Shown: positions 7,939 through 20,363, numbered from the stretch's first letter. The stretch is DNA of 64,000 nt from SG-bin9 sp049323835 (GCA_049323835.1 JBMOOJ010000089.1:1-64000); one strand, 5' to 3'. The notes: generated from the letters alone by a model not told the origin. Program-made: numbers and translations.

Positions 7939-9774
7939 ATGGCCGCTATGTTGATCCACTACATGGCGCCGATCATGTTTGCGTCGCTCGTTGTTTTCCT
8001 GCTGCTCGGCTATCCGGTCGCATTCTCGCTCGCGGCGAACGGGCTGCTGTTCGCGCTCATCGGCATCGAGCTCGGCCTGTTCCGGCCGGACTTCCTGCAG
8101 GCGCTGCCGGAGCGCATTTACGGCGTGATGAACAACGACACGCTGCTGGCCATTCCCTTCTTCACCTTCATGGGTCTCATCCTCGAACGCTCCGGGATGG
8201 CCGAGGATTTGCTGGAGACGATCGGCCAGCTGTTCGGCAGCATTCGCGGCGGCATTGCCTACGCCGTGGTCTTCGTCGGCGCGCTGCTCGCGGCAACGAC
8301 GGGCGTCGTCGCCGCATCCGTGATTTCGATGGGCCTGATCTCGCTGCCGATCATGCTCCGCTATGGTTATGACCGGCGCGTCGCAACGGGCGTCATCGCC
8401 GCATCCGGAACGCTTGCGCAGATCATCCCGCCCTCGCTCGTGCTGATCGTCATGGCCGACCAGCTCGGACGTTCGGTCGGCGACATGTACGAAGGCGCCT
8501 TCATTCCCGGCATCGTGCTGTCGATACTCTATGCCTCTTACATATTCCTCGTGACCGTATTTTTCCCGCAGGCTGCGCCGGGCCTGCCGCTGGAAGCCCA
8601 GACGCTGCGCGAGCCGGAAACCGCACGTCACCCGCTGATTTTTCCGCTGGCGCTGCTGGCGGCGGCCGCGGCCTCCTACTTCTTTGTCGTCAAACTCGGG
8701 CTGTTCGACTGGACAGCTCCGGTCTTCAACATGATCTCATCCAGCGCGATTCTGCGGCAGGGGTTCTGGTTTGCGATCCTGTTCGGCGTGCTTGTGAAGC
8801 CCTTCATCGGCATCGTCCGCACGCTGACGATTTCGCTGTTCGTGCTGCTGGTCGGCGCGACGACGCTGGCCATCATCGCAATGTCCTTCACCAAGACAAA
8901 AGCCGGCGCCGACTACGTCGTCCTCACCATGTCGATCACGGTTGCGATCGCGTTCGCGCTCGCGGCGATCAACCGCCTCATCGGCTTGAAGCTGCTGTCG
9001 AAGCTTTGCGAGCAGGTCGTTTTCGTCATGGTGCCGCCGCTCGGCCTCGTCTTTCTGGTCCTCGGCACCATCTTCATCGGCGTGGCGACGCCGACCGAAG
9101 GCGGCGCGATGGGCGCGGCCGGCGCCGTGCTGCTGGCGATCATGAAAGGCCGGCTGTCGTGGCTGCTGACGCGCCAGGCCGCCGAAGCGACCGCGAAGCT
9201 GTCAGCGTTCGTCATTTTCATCCTCGTCGGCGCCCGCGTCTTCTCCCTCACCTTCTACGGCGTCGACGGACACCGCTGGGTCGAGGAACTGCTGACTTCG
9301 CTGCCGGGCGGCCAGATCGGCTTCCTGATCTTCGTCAACGCCATGGTCTTCCTGCTGGCGTTCTTCCTCGATTTCTTCGAGCTCGCCTTCATCGTCATCC
9401 CGCTGCTCGGTCCCGCGGCGGAGAAGATCGGTATCGACCTGATCTGGTTCGGCGTCATCCTCGGCGTCAACATGCAGACGTCCTTCATGCACCCGCCGTT
9501 CGGCTTCGCCCTCTTCTACCTTCGCTCGGTGGCGCCGAAGGAGCGCTACATCGACAAGGTCAGCGGCAAGCAGATGGAGCCGGTGACGACCGGGCAGATC
9601 TACTGGGGCGCGGTGCCGTTCGTGGTGATCCAGCTCATCATGGTCGGCCTCGTCATCGCGTTCCCGGCGATGGTGATGCACTACAAGGGCACCGGCGCGA
9701 CGGTCGATCCGTCGACGATCAAGATCGAGGTCCCCCAGATCGAGCTGCCGCCTCTCGATCTCAACATCAAATAG
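7939..9774 (+). CDS. dctM: TRAP transporter large permease, DctM type
   Basis: A 611-residue polytopic membrane protein, the sodium-coupled translocation subunit of a TRAP transporter. The N-terminal half has MNNDTLLAIPFFTFMGLILERSGMAEDLL and SGTLAQIIPPSLVLIVMADQ; the C-terminal half has VATPTEGGAMGAAGA and LGVNMQTSFMHPPFGFALFYLR, all DctM hallmarks. Standard DctM is about 430 residues; here ~150 extra residues with additional TM helices lie in the middle (about 215-370), a form seen in alphaproteobacterial large DctM proteins. A strong GGGGGAG site precedes the ATG. A bidirectional terminator follows at 9795. Confidence 0.93.
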   Translation: MAAMLIHYMAPIMFASLVVFLLLGYPVAFSLAANGLLFALIGIELGLFRPDFLQALPERIYGVMNNDTLLAIPFFTFMGLILERSGMAEDLLETIGQLFGSIRGGIAYAVVFVGALLAATTGVVAASVISMGLISLPIMLRYGYDRRVATGVIAASGTLAQIIPPSLVLIVMADQLGRSVGDMYEGAFIPGIVLSILYASYIFLVTVFFPQAAPGLPLEAQTLREPETARHPLIFPLALLAAAAASYFFVVKLGLFDWTAPVFNMISSSAILRQGFWFAILFGVLVKPFIGIVRTLTISLFVLLVGATTLAIIAMSFTKTKAGADYVVLTMSITVAIAFALAAINRLIGLKLLSKLCEQVVFVMVPPLGLVFLVLGTIFIGVATPTEGGAMGAAGAVLLAIMKGRLSWLLTRQAAEATAKLSAFVIFILVGARVFSLTFYGVDGHRWVEELLTSLPGGQIGFLIFVNAMVFLLAFFLDFFELAFIVIPLLGPAAEKIGIDLIWFGVILGVNMQTSFMHPPFGFALFYLRSVAPKERYIDKVSGKQMEPVTTGQIYWGAVPFVVIQLIMVGLVIAFPAMVMHYKGTGATVDPSTIKIEVPQIELPPLDLNIK

Positions 9775-9794
9775 ACGCGCAAACGCACGCAACA

Positions 9795-9824
9795 AAAAAG
9801 CCCGGCCATACGGCCGGGCTTTTG
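9795..9824. terminator. Bidirectional intrinsic terminator
   Basis: A perfect 9-bp stem (9799-9807 with 9812-9820, loop ATAC) is flanked by A6 on the left and T3 on the right, so it can end dctM transcription on the plus strand and, with the longer T tract, dctP transcription on the minus strand. Confidence 0.85.
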
Positions 9825-9842
9825 ACGTTGCGGTATGGACGA

Positions 9843-10931
<1,089 letters not shown>

Positions 10932-11038
10932 GAAAGAATTCCTCCTGGATGACCTGTTCCGATGCCCTTCTTGGCGGGGCTTTTTCCGGAGCATGGAACA
11001 AATGGCGGGAAGAATCCATAAGCCCTGAGGCCTAAACA

Positions 11039-11071
11039 CAAAAAAGCCCGGCCCCCTCGGGGACCGGGCTG
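11039..11071 (-). terminator. Intrinsic terminator after dctP copy 2
   Basis: A 7-bp stem (11045-11051 with 11064-11070) is extended inward by a C/G run. On the minus strand it is followed by a run of T, ending transcription of the upstream paralogue before copy 1. Confidence 0.75.
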
Positions 11072-11094
11072 GTGGCGTCGTGCCGAAAGTTTGA

Positions 11095-12183
11095 TCAGCT
11101 GCGAGTACGCGAGCGGATCATGAAAGTATCGTAGGTGTATTCCGCGACCTGCCACCACAGATACTCGTCGGAGCGATAGGCCTGCATGGCGTCGATCACC
11201 TTCTTGAACTCGGCGTTCTTCTCCGAAATTTCCTTCCAGAGTTCGTTGGTCGCCTTGAGACAGGCATCGAGCACCTCCGGCGAGAACGGACGCAGTTGCA
11301 CGCCCGCGCCGACCAGACGCTTCAGCGCTGCCGGGTTCTGCATGTCGTAGCGCGCCGTCATCCACGAATTCGTGTTCGCGGCCGCGTTGGTGAGCACCGC
11401 CTGATAGTGCTTCGGCAGCGCATTGAACTTCTCGAGGTTGGCGAACGCATGCACCGTCGGGCCGCCTTCCCAGAAGCCGGGATAGTAGTAGTACTGCGCG
11501 ACCTTGTTGAAACCGAGTTTCTCGTCATCATACGGACCGACCCACTCGGCGGCGTCGATGGTGCCCTTCTCGAGCGACGGATAGATGTCGCCGCCGGCGA
11601 TCTGCTGCGGCACGACGCCGAGCTTCTGCAGCACCTGGCCGGCGATGCCGCCGATACGCATCTTCAGACCGCCGAGGTCGGCCGGCGTCTTGATCTCCTT
11701 GCGGAACCAGCCGCCCATCTGCGTGCCGGTGTTGCCACACGGAAAACCGACGACGTTGAACTTCTTGAAGAACTCGTTTGCGAGTTCGTTGCCGCCGCCC
11801 TGATAGAGCCAGGAATTCTGCTGGCGCGCGTTGAGGCCGAACGGCACCGATGCGAAGACCGAGAAGGTCGGATCCTTGCCGACGTAGTAGTACGAGACGG
11901 TGTGGCAGGCTTCGACGGTTCCGTTCGTCGTCGCATCGAGCGCCTGAAGGCCCGGGACGATTTCGCCGGCCGCGAACACCTGAATCTGGAACTTGTTGTC
12001 GGTCATCTCGGCGACCTGCTTCGCCAGATACTCGCCGCCGCCATAGATGGTATCGAGCGACTTCGGGAAGCTGGACGTCATGCGCCACTTCACCTCGGGC
12101 GAGGACTGGGCGATGGCCGGCGATGCGACGGCGGTTGCCGCCGCGCCAGCTGCCGTCACCTTGAGAAAATCACGACGCTTCAT
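11095..12183 (-). CDS. dctP: TRAP transporter periplasmic binding protein, DctP type (copy 2)
   Basis: A 362-residue paralogue of the neighbouring binding protein, colinear over the full length and ending in the same RSRTRS. The N-terminus MKRRDFLKVTAAGAAAT is a Tat-type signal (RRDFLK). The core has SFPKSLDTIYGGGEYLA, FAAGEIVPGLQALD and the Trp/Tyr-rich ligand segment. Differences cluster in surface positions such as NEFFKKFNVVGFP versus NEFYKKYNIIAFL. A single DctQ/DctM pair is present nearby, so both may feed the same permease with different ligand preference. Its own terminator at 11039 implies transcription separate from copy 1. Confidence 0.92.
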   Translation of the reverse strand: MKRRDFLKVTAAGAAATAVASPAIAQSSPEVKWRMTSSFPKSLDTIYGGGEYLAKQVAEMTDNKFQIQVFAAGEIVPGLQALDATTNGTVEACHTVSYYYVGKDPTFSVFASVPFGLNARQQNSWLYQGGGNELANEFFKKFNVVGFPCGNTGTQMGGWFRKEIKTPADLGGLKMRIGGIAGQVLQKLGVVPQQIAGGDIYPSLEKGTIDAAEWVGPYDDEKLGFNKVAQYYYYPGFWEGGPTVHAFANLEKFNALPKHYQAVLTNAAANTNSWMTARYDMQNPAALKRLVGAGVQLRPFSPEVLDACLKATNELWKEISEKNAEFKKVIDAMQAYRSDEYLWWQVAEYTYDTFMIRSRTRS

Positions 12184-12379
12184 TGAGGCATCTCCTTTTT
12201 GAGCTGTTTGTTAGCGCCTGGAGCGGATCAGCGAACGTGGGCGTCTGTTCGCTGCCAAATCACTCTGGGAAAGGGGTCTGTACCACGGAAATGCATGCGT
12301 TGAACGCATGGGACAACGTCAAAACCCGTTTTCGACCAAAGTCGTAGACAGCAGTCTCAAGAGGCTGAATCCAGAGGGT

Positions 12380-13492
12380 TTATGCGGACGCTGCGGCAGG
12401 ACGCAGCGCATCCCTTACGCGCTCCGCGATGGCGCGATAGATCGCGGCGTGCGGCCCCTCCGGCGCGCTGTCGACGACGGGCCTGCCCTGATCGGACGTG
12501 GTGCGGATGGCCAGATCCAGCGGAACCTCGCCGAGGAACGGCACGCCGAGCCGCTCGGCCTCACTGCGTGCGCCGCCGTGGCCAAAGATGTCCGAACGGG
12601 CGCCGCACTCCGGGCACTGGAAATAGCTCATGTTCTCGATCACACCGAGAACCGGCACGTTGACCTGCCGGAACATGGTGATGCCGCGCCGCGCATCCAT
12701 CAGCGCGAGATCCTGCGGCGTCGACACGATCACCGCGCCGTTCAGCGGCGCCTGCTGGGACAGCGTCAGCTGCGCATCGCCGGTGCCCGGCGGCAGATCG
12801 ATCACCAGCACGTCGAGTTTGCCCCACGCCACCTCGCGCAGCATCTGCGTGATCGCCGACATGATCATCGGGCCGCGCCAGATCATCGGCATGTCGTCGG
12901 CGACGAGGAAGCCGATCGACATGATCGCAAGTCCGAAGCGCGCGATCGGAATCATACGGCGGTCGTCGTCGAGTTGCGGCTTCTCCTGTACGCCGATAAG
13001 CCGCGGCACCGACGGACCGTAGATATCCGCATCGAGCAATCCGGCGCGCAATCCGAGATCGCGCAGACCGAGCGCGAGATTGAGCGCGGTCGTCGACTTG
13101 CCGACGCCGCCCTTTCCCGACGCGACAGCGATGACAGCCGCGACGCCGTGGATCGGCGCGGGTCTGCTGCCGTGCGCGGGTGCGTGCTGATGCGCGCCGC
13201 GCGGCGCGCCGGCCGGCGGAACGCCTTGCCGCGGCGGCGTCCCGCCCTGCCGCTCAGCCGTGAGTGCGACGAGCGCAGTGGTGACGCCGGCGATCCCGCG
13301 GACCGCGGCTTCGGCTTCGGCGCGGACGCTCTCCCACGCCTTGGCTTCGTTCGCATTGACGTTGATCGAGAAGAAGACCTTGCCGTCGTTCGCGATGATG
13401 TCCGACAGCACCTTGGCATCGGTCAAAGGCACGCCGCGCGGCGTCGTCACCGCGGCCAGCGCCGCCAGAACCTGATCTTTCGTAGCCGCCAA
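12380..13492 (-). CDS. mrp: Mrp/ApbC family Fe-S cluster carrier ATPase
   Basis: A 370-residue P-loop NTPase of the Mrp/NBP35 family, which binds and delivers 4Fe-4S clusters to apo-proteins in the cytoplasm. The N-terminal ~90 residues form a MIP18/DUF59-like domain. A His/Pro/Ala linker follows, then the deviant Walker A GKGGVGKST near residue 130, DLPPGTGDAQ (Walker B region), and the cluster-binding CPEC in YFQCPECGARSD. The start is TTG at 13492, supported by a GGAGG site 7 nt upstream and by the absence of an in-frame ATG. It is transcribed alone, downstream of the caspase-like gene. Confidence 0.9.
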   Translation of the reverse strand: MAATKDQVLAALAAVTTPRGVPLTDAKVLSDIIANDGKVFFSINVNANEAKAWESVRAEAEAAVRGIAGVTTALVALTAERQGGTPPRQGVPPAGAPRGAHQHAPAHGSRPAPIHGVAAVIAVASGKGGVGKSTTALNLALGLRDLGLRAGLLDADIYGPSVPRLIGVQEKPQLDDDRRMIPIARFGLAIMSIGFLVADDMPMIWRGPMIMSAITQMLREVAWGKLDVLVIDLPPGTGDAQLTLSQQAPLNGAVIVSTPQDLALMDARRGITMFRQVNVPVLGVIENMSYFQCPECGARSDIFGHGGARSEAERLGVPFLGEVPLDLAIRTTSDQGRPVVDSAPEGPHAAIYRAIAERVRDALRPAAASA

Positions 13493-13584
13493 AACATGCC
13501 TCCCGGACCGGATGCCCGCGCCGCTGTCATGACGCCCTGCATCCGCCCGGTCAACAACTCTCCACGCAACAAATCGTCAGCCGC

Positions 13585-15552
13585 TCAGCGGCACACCATG
13601 TGCCCCTCGATCATGGCGCAGCGGCGGCCGCCCTGCGCAACCGGCTGCGACGTCGGCCCGCGGAACTGCACCTGACCGGGACCACGCTGACCCGGCACGA
13701 CCGCCTGGTTGCCGGGCATCCGCGCGCCGGGCTGGAAGCGCTGGGACGGATTGACCTGCGGTTGCGGACGCAAGCCACCCTGAATTTGCGGCGCCGGGCG
13801 CGGCGGCAGATCGATCACCCGCGGCGGACGGCGGCCGGTGTCTTCGACCTTCGGACCCACCTTGATGGTGCTGCCGTTCGGCAGCGTAACGATGCGGATG
13901 TTCGGATTGATACTCACATCCGGACGCTTCTCGGCGCTGTCGGGACGCCGGACGTCAATGCCGTTCGGCCGCTTGCTGTCATTCGGCGGCAGGGTGACGA
14001 TCTTGCCGTCGCCCGGGCGCACCGCCGTTGACGGCGTCGTGATGCGATCGCTGTCCTTGGCCGGAAGCTTGACGTCGAGCAGGCTTTTGCCCGGCGGCGG
14101 GGTGATGACGGCCCCCTTCGGCAGTTCGGCTTGCTGGCCTTTCGGCAACGCGGCCGGCGGGAGCTTTGCGTTCGAACTCGCCGGCGGCTTCGAAAAGTCG
14201 AGTTGCTTGATCACGTCGGCTTGCAGGTTCGGCAGCGGCTTCGGTTGCGGTGCTGGCAGCGAGATCAGCTTGATCTGCGGCGCGATCTGCGCCGGCACGA
14301 TGATGTTCGACGGCTGATAGAGCGGCTTGGGCTTCGGCTGCGCCTGCAGCTTCAGCGCGGCCTGGGCATACGGGCTGCTCGAATACTTGCTGTAGAACGA
14401 CTGGTAGGCGAGAGGCGAATTGGCCAATACCGCATTGTACCAGGCGATCGACACGATCTTCGCGGCCAGCAGCGCGCGGATGCGGATCAGCATCGGATCG
14501 GCAGGGTAGAGCCGGATGAACTCCTCGTAGTACTCGACTGTGTCTTCCGCGATCACGTAGTCGTAGGCTTCACGCGCCGGGCGCGCGCGCAGCGCCTGCG
14601 GCGCATATGCGGTCTTGACCGGCGCGGCCTTGGCGGACGCGATCGCCGTGTCGCCGAAGAAATAGAAATCGCCGGTCAGCGACGAGCTTTCCCACGGCGT
14701 CTGGCGGCCGTCGGTGGTGTCGTTGACGAGCAGCCGGACACGCTTGAAGAACTGTTCGATCGGCACGTTCGGCTGGCGCGCGAGGCGCAGAAACGCCGCC
14801 GTATAAGGGCTGTGCCGGCCCGAACCGTCATAGGCTTCCGTGCCCGGCGCAGTCGAATACGCGACGATCGAGCCGTTCGGCGCATCGACGATCGCAAGGC
14901 CGCGGCCATCATCCTTCAGGCTGTCGAACGGATCGTTGCGGCATGCATCGAGGACGACGATGCGCATGCGGCTCGGCACGGCTTCGAGCGTGGCCATGAT
15001 ATCGACGAGGCGGATCGACGTGGACTCGACGTCCGCTTCACGCGCGATCTTCGCATCGACCGGGATCAGGAAATTATCGCCCGCGACCTGAAGACCGTGC
15101 CCGGCGTAGTACACGAAGGCGACCGTGTTCGGGCCGCGCTTGGCGATCCGACCGGCGAAATCCTGGATCGCCTGGATCATGTCGTCGTGATCGAGGTCGG
15201 TTCCTGTGATCACCTCGAATCCGGCCGCCGTCAGCAACTCCGCGACCTGCCTGGCGTCGTTGACGGGATTGGCCAGCGGCGTCGCCCCCGTATAGGCGCC
15301 GTTGCCGATGACGAGCGCGACCCGTTGCTCCGGTCCCTTGGCTTGCGGGTTGCCGACATTGGCCGGGTGCGGCGCGGGCGTGTCGCGCGCGGCTTGCGGC
15401 GCGTCGGACGCCCTGCCCTCGGCCGGCACGACGTCAATGGTCCGGCTTTCGCCTTGCGCATGAACGGGACCGGCCGCCAGCAGAACGGCAAGGCCAAGAA
15501 CCAATCCAAGTACCGGTCCACATGACACCAGCGCGCGCTTCAGTCCGCACAT
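13585..15552 (-). CDS. Secreted caspase-like (peptidase C14, orthocaspase) protein
   Basis: A 655-residue protein with a Sec signal peptide (LVLGLAVLLAAGPVHAQ, residues ~16-33). The p20-like caspase domain spans about residues 75-300. The catalytic dyad is visible as His152 in YYAGHG and Cys204 in LDACRND, and RVALVIGNGAY is the first beta strand. A linker with YAPQALRARP and a short helical region follows. Residues ~410-655 are Pro/Lys/Gly-rich low complexity, ending in a Cys-containing RRCAMIEGHMVCR. Bacterial orthocaspases cleave after basic residues, and this one should act outside the cytoplasm. Targets are unknown. It has no partner genes beside it. Confidence 0.87.
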   Translation of the reverse strand: MCGLKRALVSCGPVLGLVLGLAVLLAAGPVHAQGESRTIDVVPAEGRASDAPQAARDTPAPHPANVGNPQAKGPEQRVALVIGNGAYTGATPLANPVNDARQVAELLTAAGFEVITGTDLDHDDMIQAIQDFAGRIAKRGPNTVAFVYYAGHGLQVAGDNFLIPVDAKIAREADVESTSIRLVDIMATLEAVPSRMRIVVLDACRNDPFDSLKDDGRGLAIVDAPNGSIVAYSTAPGTEAYDGSGRHSPYTAAFLRLARQPNVPIEQFFKRVRLLVNDTTDGRQTPWESSSLTGDFYFFGDTAIASAKAAPVKTAYAPQALRARPAREAYDYVIAEDTVEYYEEFIRLYPADPMLIRIRALLAAKIVSIAWYNAVLANSPLAYQSFYSKYSSSPYAQAALKLQAQPKPKPLYQPSNIIVPAQIAPQIKLISLPAPQPKPLPNLQADVIKQLDFSKPPASSNAKLPPAALPKGQQAELPKGAVITPPPGKSLLDVKLPAKDSDRITTPSTAVRPGDGKIVTLPPNDSKRPNGIDVRRPDSAEKRPDVSINPNIRIVTLPNGSTIKVGPKVEDTGRRPPRVIDLPPRPAPQIQGGLRPQPQVNPSQRFQPGARMPGNQAVVPGQRGPGQVQFRGPTSQPVAQGGRRCAMIEGHMVCR

Positions 15553-15798
15553 GGTCTTCCCCTGTTAAAAAGATTTCTCCTGCCGAATTCGTCGCGATCC
15601 AGCCCCTGCGGGTTCAAGTGGCTCAAACCCGGTGCAAAAGCGCTCGAAACGGGTCCGTTTCGCACGCCGCCGCGATCGGATTAACCCGCCGTTAACGCGA
15701 TTATCTTGGTGTTTAAGTCAGCCCTTAATGATTTCGCGCCAGAGATAGAAACCGGCAAAAATCCAGTTGCGTGCGCGTCGTTAATTCTGTGTCCAGTG

Positions 15799-17400
<1,602 letters not shown>

Positions 17401-17528
17401 ATGGTCCGCAACCCGTAGCCGCAAGCGTTTGACAGTCGACATGTGCAAGCAAGCAGGTCGCGTATCGGTTATCCAGCACGCCACTCTCGGGACTTGCGTG
17501 TTGGCGCGGATTGACCTCTATACCGGTC

Positions 17529-17741
17529 ATGGCGAACGACACTCCCTGCATCGCGGTCTGCTTCATCGATCCGCAGACCGATCTTTGCGCCGGCTGCGGG
17601 CGAACGCTGCCGGAGATCGCCAGGTGGCATCGCATCGACACCCCCGAGCGTCTGGCCATCATGGCGACGCTGCCGCAGCGCATGGCCGACGCCGGCATGC
17701 CGGTTTCGAGCCGCACCCGGAGCAAAGCCGGGCAAGCCTGA
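17529..17741 (+). CDS. DUF1289 small Cys-rich protein
   Basis: A 70-residue protein with the DUF1289 cysteine pattern C7-xxx-C11 ... C20-xx-C23 (PCIAVCF and LCAGCGRT) followed by EIARWHRI. The four cysteines suggest metal or Fe-S binding. Function is unknown. It precedes the aspartic protease gene by 10 nt, so the two are likely cotranscribed. Confidence 0.88.
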   Translation: MANDTPCIAVCFIDPQTDLCAGCGRTLPEIARWHRIDTPERLAIMATLPQRMADAGMPVSSRTRSKAGQA

Positions 17742-17751
17742 GAGGCCGGGC

Positions 17752-18276
17752 ATGATCCGCCTCGTTCTCGCTCTGCTGGTCGTGGCAGCGCCGCTTGGCG
17801 CCGTGCTCGCCTATGGCGATCCGCACCAGCTGGCGCAAACTGCAAAGTCCATCACCCATGCCCTGACCAGCGCTTCCGGCAATCATGACCGGCAGCCGCT
17901 GCGGACCGTGGAAATTCAACGGCGCGACAACGGCGACTTCAGGCTGCGTGCGAGCATCAACGGCGTCAGTACGGCCATGGTGATCGATACCGGCGCAACA
18001 TCGGTCGTGCTGACCTATGAAACGGCGAAAGCCGCGGGTTTTCCCCTCGAACTGCTCGACTTCAATGTCGATCTCGAAACCGCCGGCGGCCGCACCCGCG
18101 CCGCGAAGCTGACGATCGACAAGCTCGCCGTCGGCAAACTGGTCGAGCATTCCGTGCCGGCGCTGGTGGTGCCGAAAGGTCAGATGAAGACCAATCTGCT
18201 CGGCATGAGCTTCCTCGACCGGCTGGAAAGCTGGGAAGTGCGCGCCGACAGGCTGAAGCTGCGCGGCTATCCGTAA
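17752..18276 (+). CDS. Retropepsin-like aspartic protease, TIGR02281 family
   Basis: A 174-residue membrane-anchored protein: one N-terminal TM segment (residues 2-20), then a single aspartic protease half-domain with the catalytic D79-T80-G81 in MVIDTGATSVVLTYE and a NLLGMSFLDRL strand near the end. Such proteins must dimerise to make an active site. The periplasmic or cytoplasmic orientation cannot be told with certainty; a periplasmic face is usual. Substrates are unknown. It lies in a probable two-gene unit with the DUF1289 protein. Confidence 0.86.
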   Translation: MIRLVLALLVVAAPLGAVLAYGDPHQLAQTAKSITHALTSASGNHDRQPLRTVEIQRRDNGDFRLRASINGVSTAMVIDTGATSVVLTYETAKAAGFPLELLDFNVDLETAGGRTRAAKLTIDKLAVGKLVEHSVPALVVPKGQMKTNLLGMSFLDRLESWEVRADRLKLRGYP

Positions 18277-18293
18277 CAGCCCCGGATCATGCT

Positions 18294-19370
18294 CTATGCG
18301 GCAACCGCGATTGTAGCGGCATCGCTCACCATCGCAACCGCATCGCGCAACACATCGGCGCCCGCACCGGCTTTCGTGCCGTGCTCGGACAGATGACGGC
18401 GGAACGCCCGCGCGCCGGGGACGCTGTGGAAAGCGCCAACGAAGTGCCGCGTGATGGCATGCAGGCGCGTGCCGCGTGACAGCTCGTCCTCGATGTAGGG
18501 AATCATCGCCGCGATCGCCTGCTTCATCGTGGCGTGCGGCGGCGCCGCGCCGAACAGCTCCGGATCGGCCGCCAGAAGCCGCCACGGCTCCTGATACGCC
18601 GCGCGGCCGAGCATGACGCCATCCACATGCGCCAGATGCTGTTTCGCCTCGGCGATGCCGGGGATGCCGCCGTTGATGACGATCGGCACATGCGGCATCG
18701 CCTGCTTCAGACGGTAGACGCGGCCATAGTCGAGCGGTGGAATGTCCCTGTTCTCTTTCGGTGACAAACCTTTCAGCCACGCCTTGCGCGCATGCACGAT
18801 CAGAGCATCCGCACCCGCGTCGACCACCGCACGCGCGAGCGTGTCGAGTGCGACCTCGGGGTCCTGGTCGTCGATGCCGATGCGGCACTTCACGGTAACC
18901 GGAATCCGCACGGCGCGCTTCATGGCAGCGACGCCCGCAGCGACAAGCTGCGGCTCGGCCATCAGGCACGCGCCGAAGCGGCCGTTCTGCACACGGTCGG
19001 ACGGACATCCGACGTTGAGATTGATTTCCGCGTAGCCGAAGTCCTCGCCGATCCGCGCGCTCGTCGCGAGATCGGCCGGGTCCGATCCACCGAGTTGCAA
19101 CGCCACCGGCTGTTCGCCCGGATCGAAACCGAGCAGCCGCTGCCGGTCGCCGTGAATCACAGCACCGGTCGTCACCATCTCGGTATAGAGCCTCGCGCGC
19201 CGCGACAGATGACGGTGGAACACCCGGCAATGCCGATCGGTCCAGTCCATCATCGGCGCGACGGAAAAGAGAAAATCTTGCTTGTTCAAATTGTTAGCCA
19301 GTTCAGCCGCCCGCCCGGATTGGCTGGCGGCCATTCCGGACGCTTCTAGCGCATTGATACCCTGATGCAC
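18294..19370 (-). CDS. dusA: tRNA dihydrouridine(20/20a) synthase
   Basis: An FMN- and NADPH-dependent enzyme that reduces uridine 20/20a in the D-loop of tRNA. The TIM-barrel start is FSVAPMMDWTDRHCRVFHR. ALQLGGSDP, NLNVGCPSDRVQNGRFGACLM (catalytic Cys in GACL), VKCRIGIDD, VHARKAWLKGLSPKENR and GVMLGRAAYQEPW are DusA-specific motifs in the right order. With the start at 19370 it has 358 residues; the first ~30 residues are not conserved and a later start (MAASQSGR) is possible. It is convergent with the aspartic protease gene, 17 nt apart. Confidence 0.94.
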   Translation of the reverse strand: MHQGINALEASGMAASQSGRAAELANNLNKQDFLFSVAPMMDWTDRHCRVFHRHLSRRARLYTEMVTTGAVIHGDRQRLLGFDPGEQPVALQLGGSDPADLATSARIGEDFGYAEINLNVGCPSDRVQNGRFGACLMAEPQLVAAGVAAMKRAVRIPVTVKCRIGIDDQDPEVALDTLARAVVDAGADALIVHARKAWLKGLSPKENRDIPPLDYGRVYRLKQAMPHVPIVINGGIPGIAEAKQHLAHVDGVMLGRAAYQEPWRLLAADPELFGAAPPHATMKQAIAAMIPYIEDELSRGTRLHAITRHFVGAFHSVPGARAFRRHLSEHGTKAGAGADVLRDAVAMVSDAATIAVAA

Positions 19371-19443
19371 AGGTCGCAGTCGACGCCAGCGGCGGAGCGG
19401 TTAATCGCCTCACTGCATGGGTCTCAGCCGGCGGCGCGTCTAT

Positions 19444-20187
19444 TTATTCCGCAGCCATGGCGGTGGCCGCCGTCCGTTGACGCAGTTCGTAGAGATAGAA
19501 CTCCTCGATAACGATCGACTGGGTCGCAATCCGCGTCGCGACGAACCCCGCCTTCTCGATCAGATGATCGAACAGCGCCGCGTTGCTGTCGGACGAAATC
19601 AGGAGATACATCGCGCCGCCCGGCTTGAGACGCCGCGCCGCCTGATCGAACAACGGCAGAATGTCCCGATAGCCCGGCCCCGCGTGCCAGGCGCGGTCGG
19701 CCATCGATTTCGGCTCACCGCCGAACGATGGCGGACTCGACAGCACGACATCGAATTTCTCGTTCTCGCCGACGGCCGAGAAGAGATTGGAGTGGCGCGC
19801 TTCGACCTGTGGCAAGCCATTAAGTTCGGCATTGGCGGAGGCCGTGGCAACAGCCTGCGGATTGATGTCGAGCGCAAGCACCGATACGGCACCGGCCTTG
19901 GCTGCCGACAAAGCGAGAATGCCCGAGCCGGTGCCGACCTCGACCACGCTGCGGCCCCGGAAATCCTGCCGTTGCAGGAACTCGGCGAAGAACTTGCTGG
20001 TCAGAAAAATCTTCGGGTGGAAAACGCCAGGCCCGACCTTCAAGCGCAAACCTGCGACCTCGGTGAACGCAGTGCGGTTACGGTCGATGATGAAATGATA
20101 GGAGAAGAAGTGAACAAGCTTACGGAAGATCCGACGGCCCAGACTGTAGCTGTCGTTCGGGTTGATGGAAGGATTGTCCAGCGTCAA
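19444..20187 (-). CDS. Class I SAM-dependent methyltransferase
   Basis: A 247-residue Rossmann-fold methyltransferase. The SAM-binding motif I is VVEVGTGSGILAL, an acidic loop LALDINPQAVATA follows, and motif IV is LSSPPSFGG, an S/N-PP-type motif seen in methyltransferases acting on amide or exocyclic nitrogen (PrmC/HemK, RsmC families). Post-motif residues form YLLISSDSN and YLYELRQR. The N-terminal GPGVFHPKIFLTSKFFAEFL resembles the substrate loop of PrmC-like enzymes. The exact target (protein, RNA or small molecule) is not known. It lies just upstream of dusA in transcription, so an RNA target is possible. Confidence 0.82.
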   Translation of the reverse strand: MTLDNPSINPNDSYSLGRRIFRKLVHFFSYHFIIDRNRTAFTEVAGLRLKVGPGVFHPKIFLTSKFFAEFLQRQDFRGRSVVEVGTGSGILALSAAKAGAVSVLALDINPQAVATASANAELNGLPQVEARHSNLFSAVGENEKFDVVLSSPPSFGGEPKSMADRAWHAGPGYRDILPLFDQAARRLKPGGAMYLLISSDSNAALFDHLIEKAGFVATRIATQSIVIEEFYLYELRQRTAATAMAAE

Positions 20188-20363
20188 ACGGCTTCCTCCT
20201 GCTCTTGAGCATGTCCGCAGCCGCCCGAGAACTCACCCAAGGCATTGCTGCATCGCACTGCGGTTAAGAACAAAGAAGACGCTAGCAAGGTTCCACGAGA
20301 AGGTCACCAAGGACGCCTGCTTCGGTCGAGCGTCAGCGGCATCCTCGACGAAAATCCTTCGAC

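Noticed and set aside
12308..13675. Long plus-strand open frame over mrp
   Set aside because: High-GC shadow; the minus strand encodes an intact Mrp with Walker A and CPEC.
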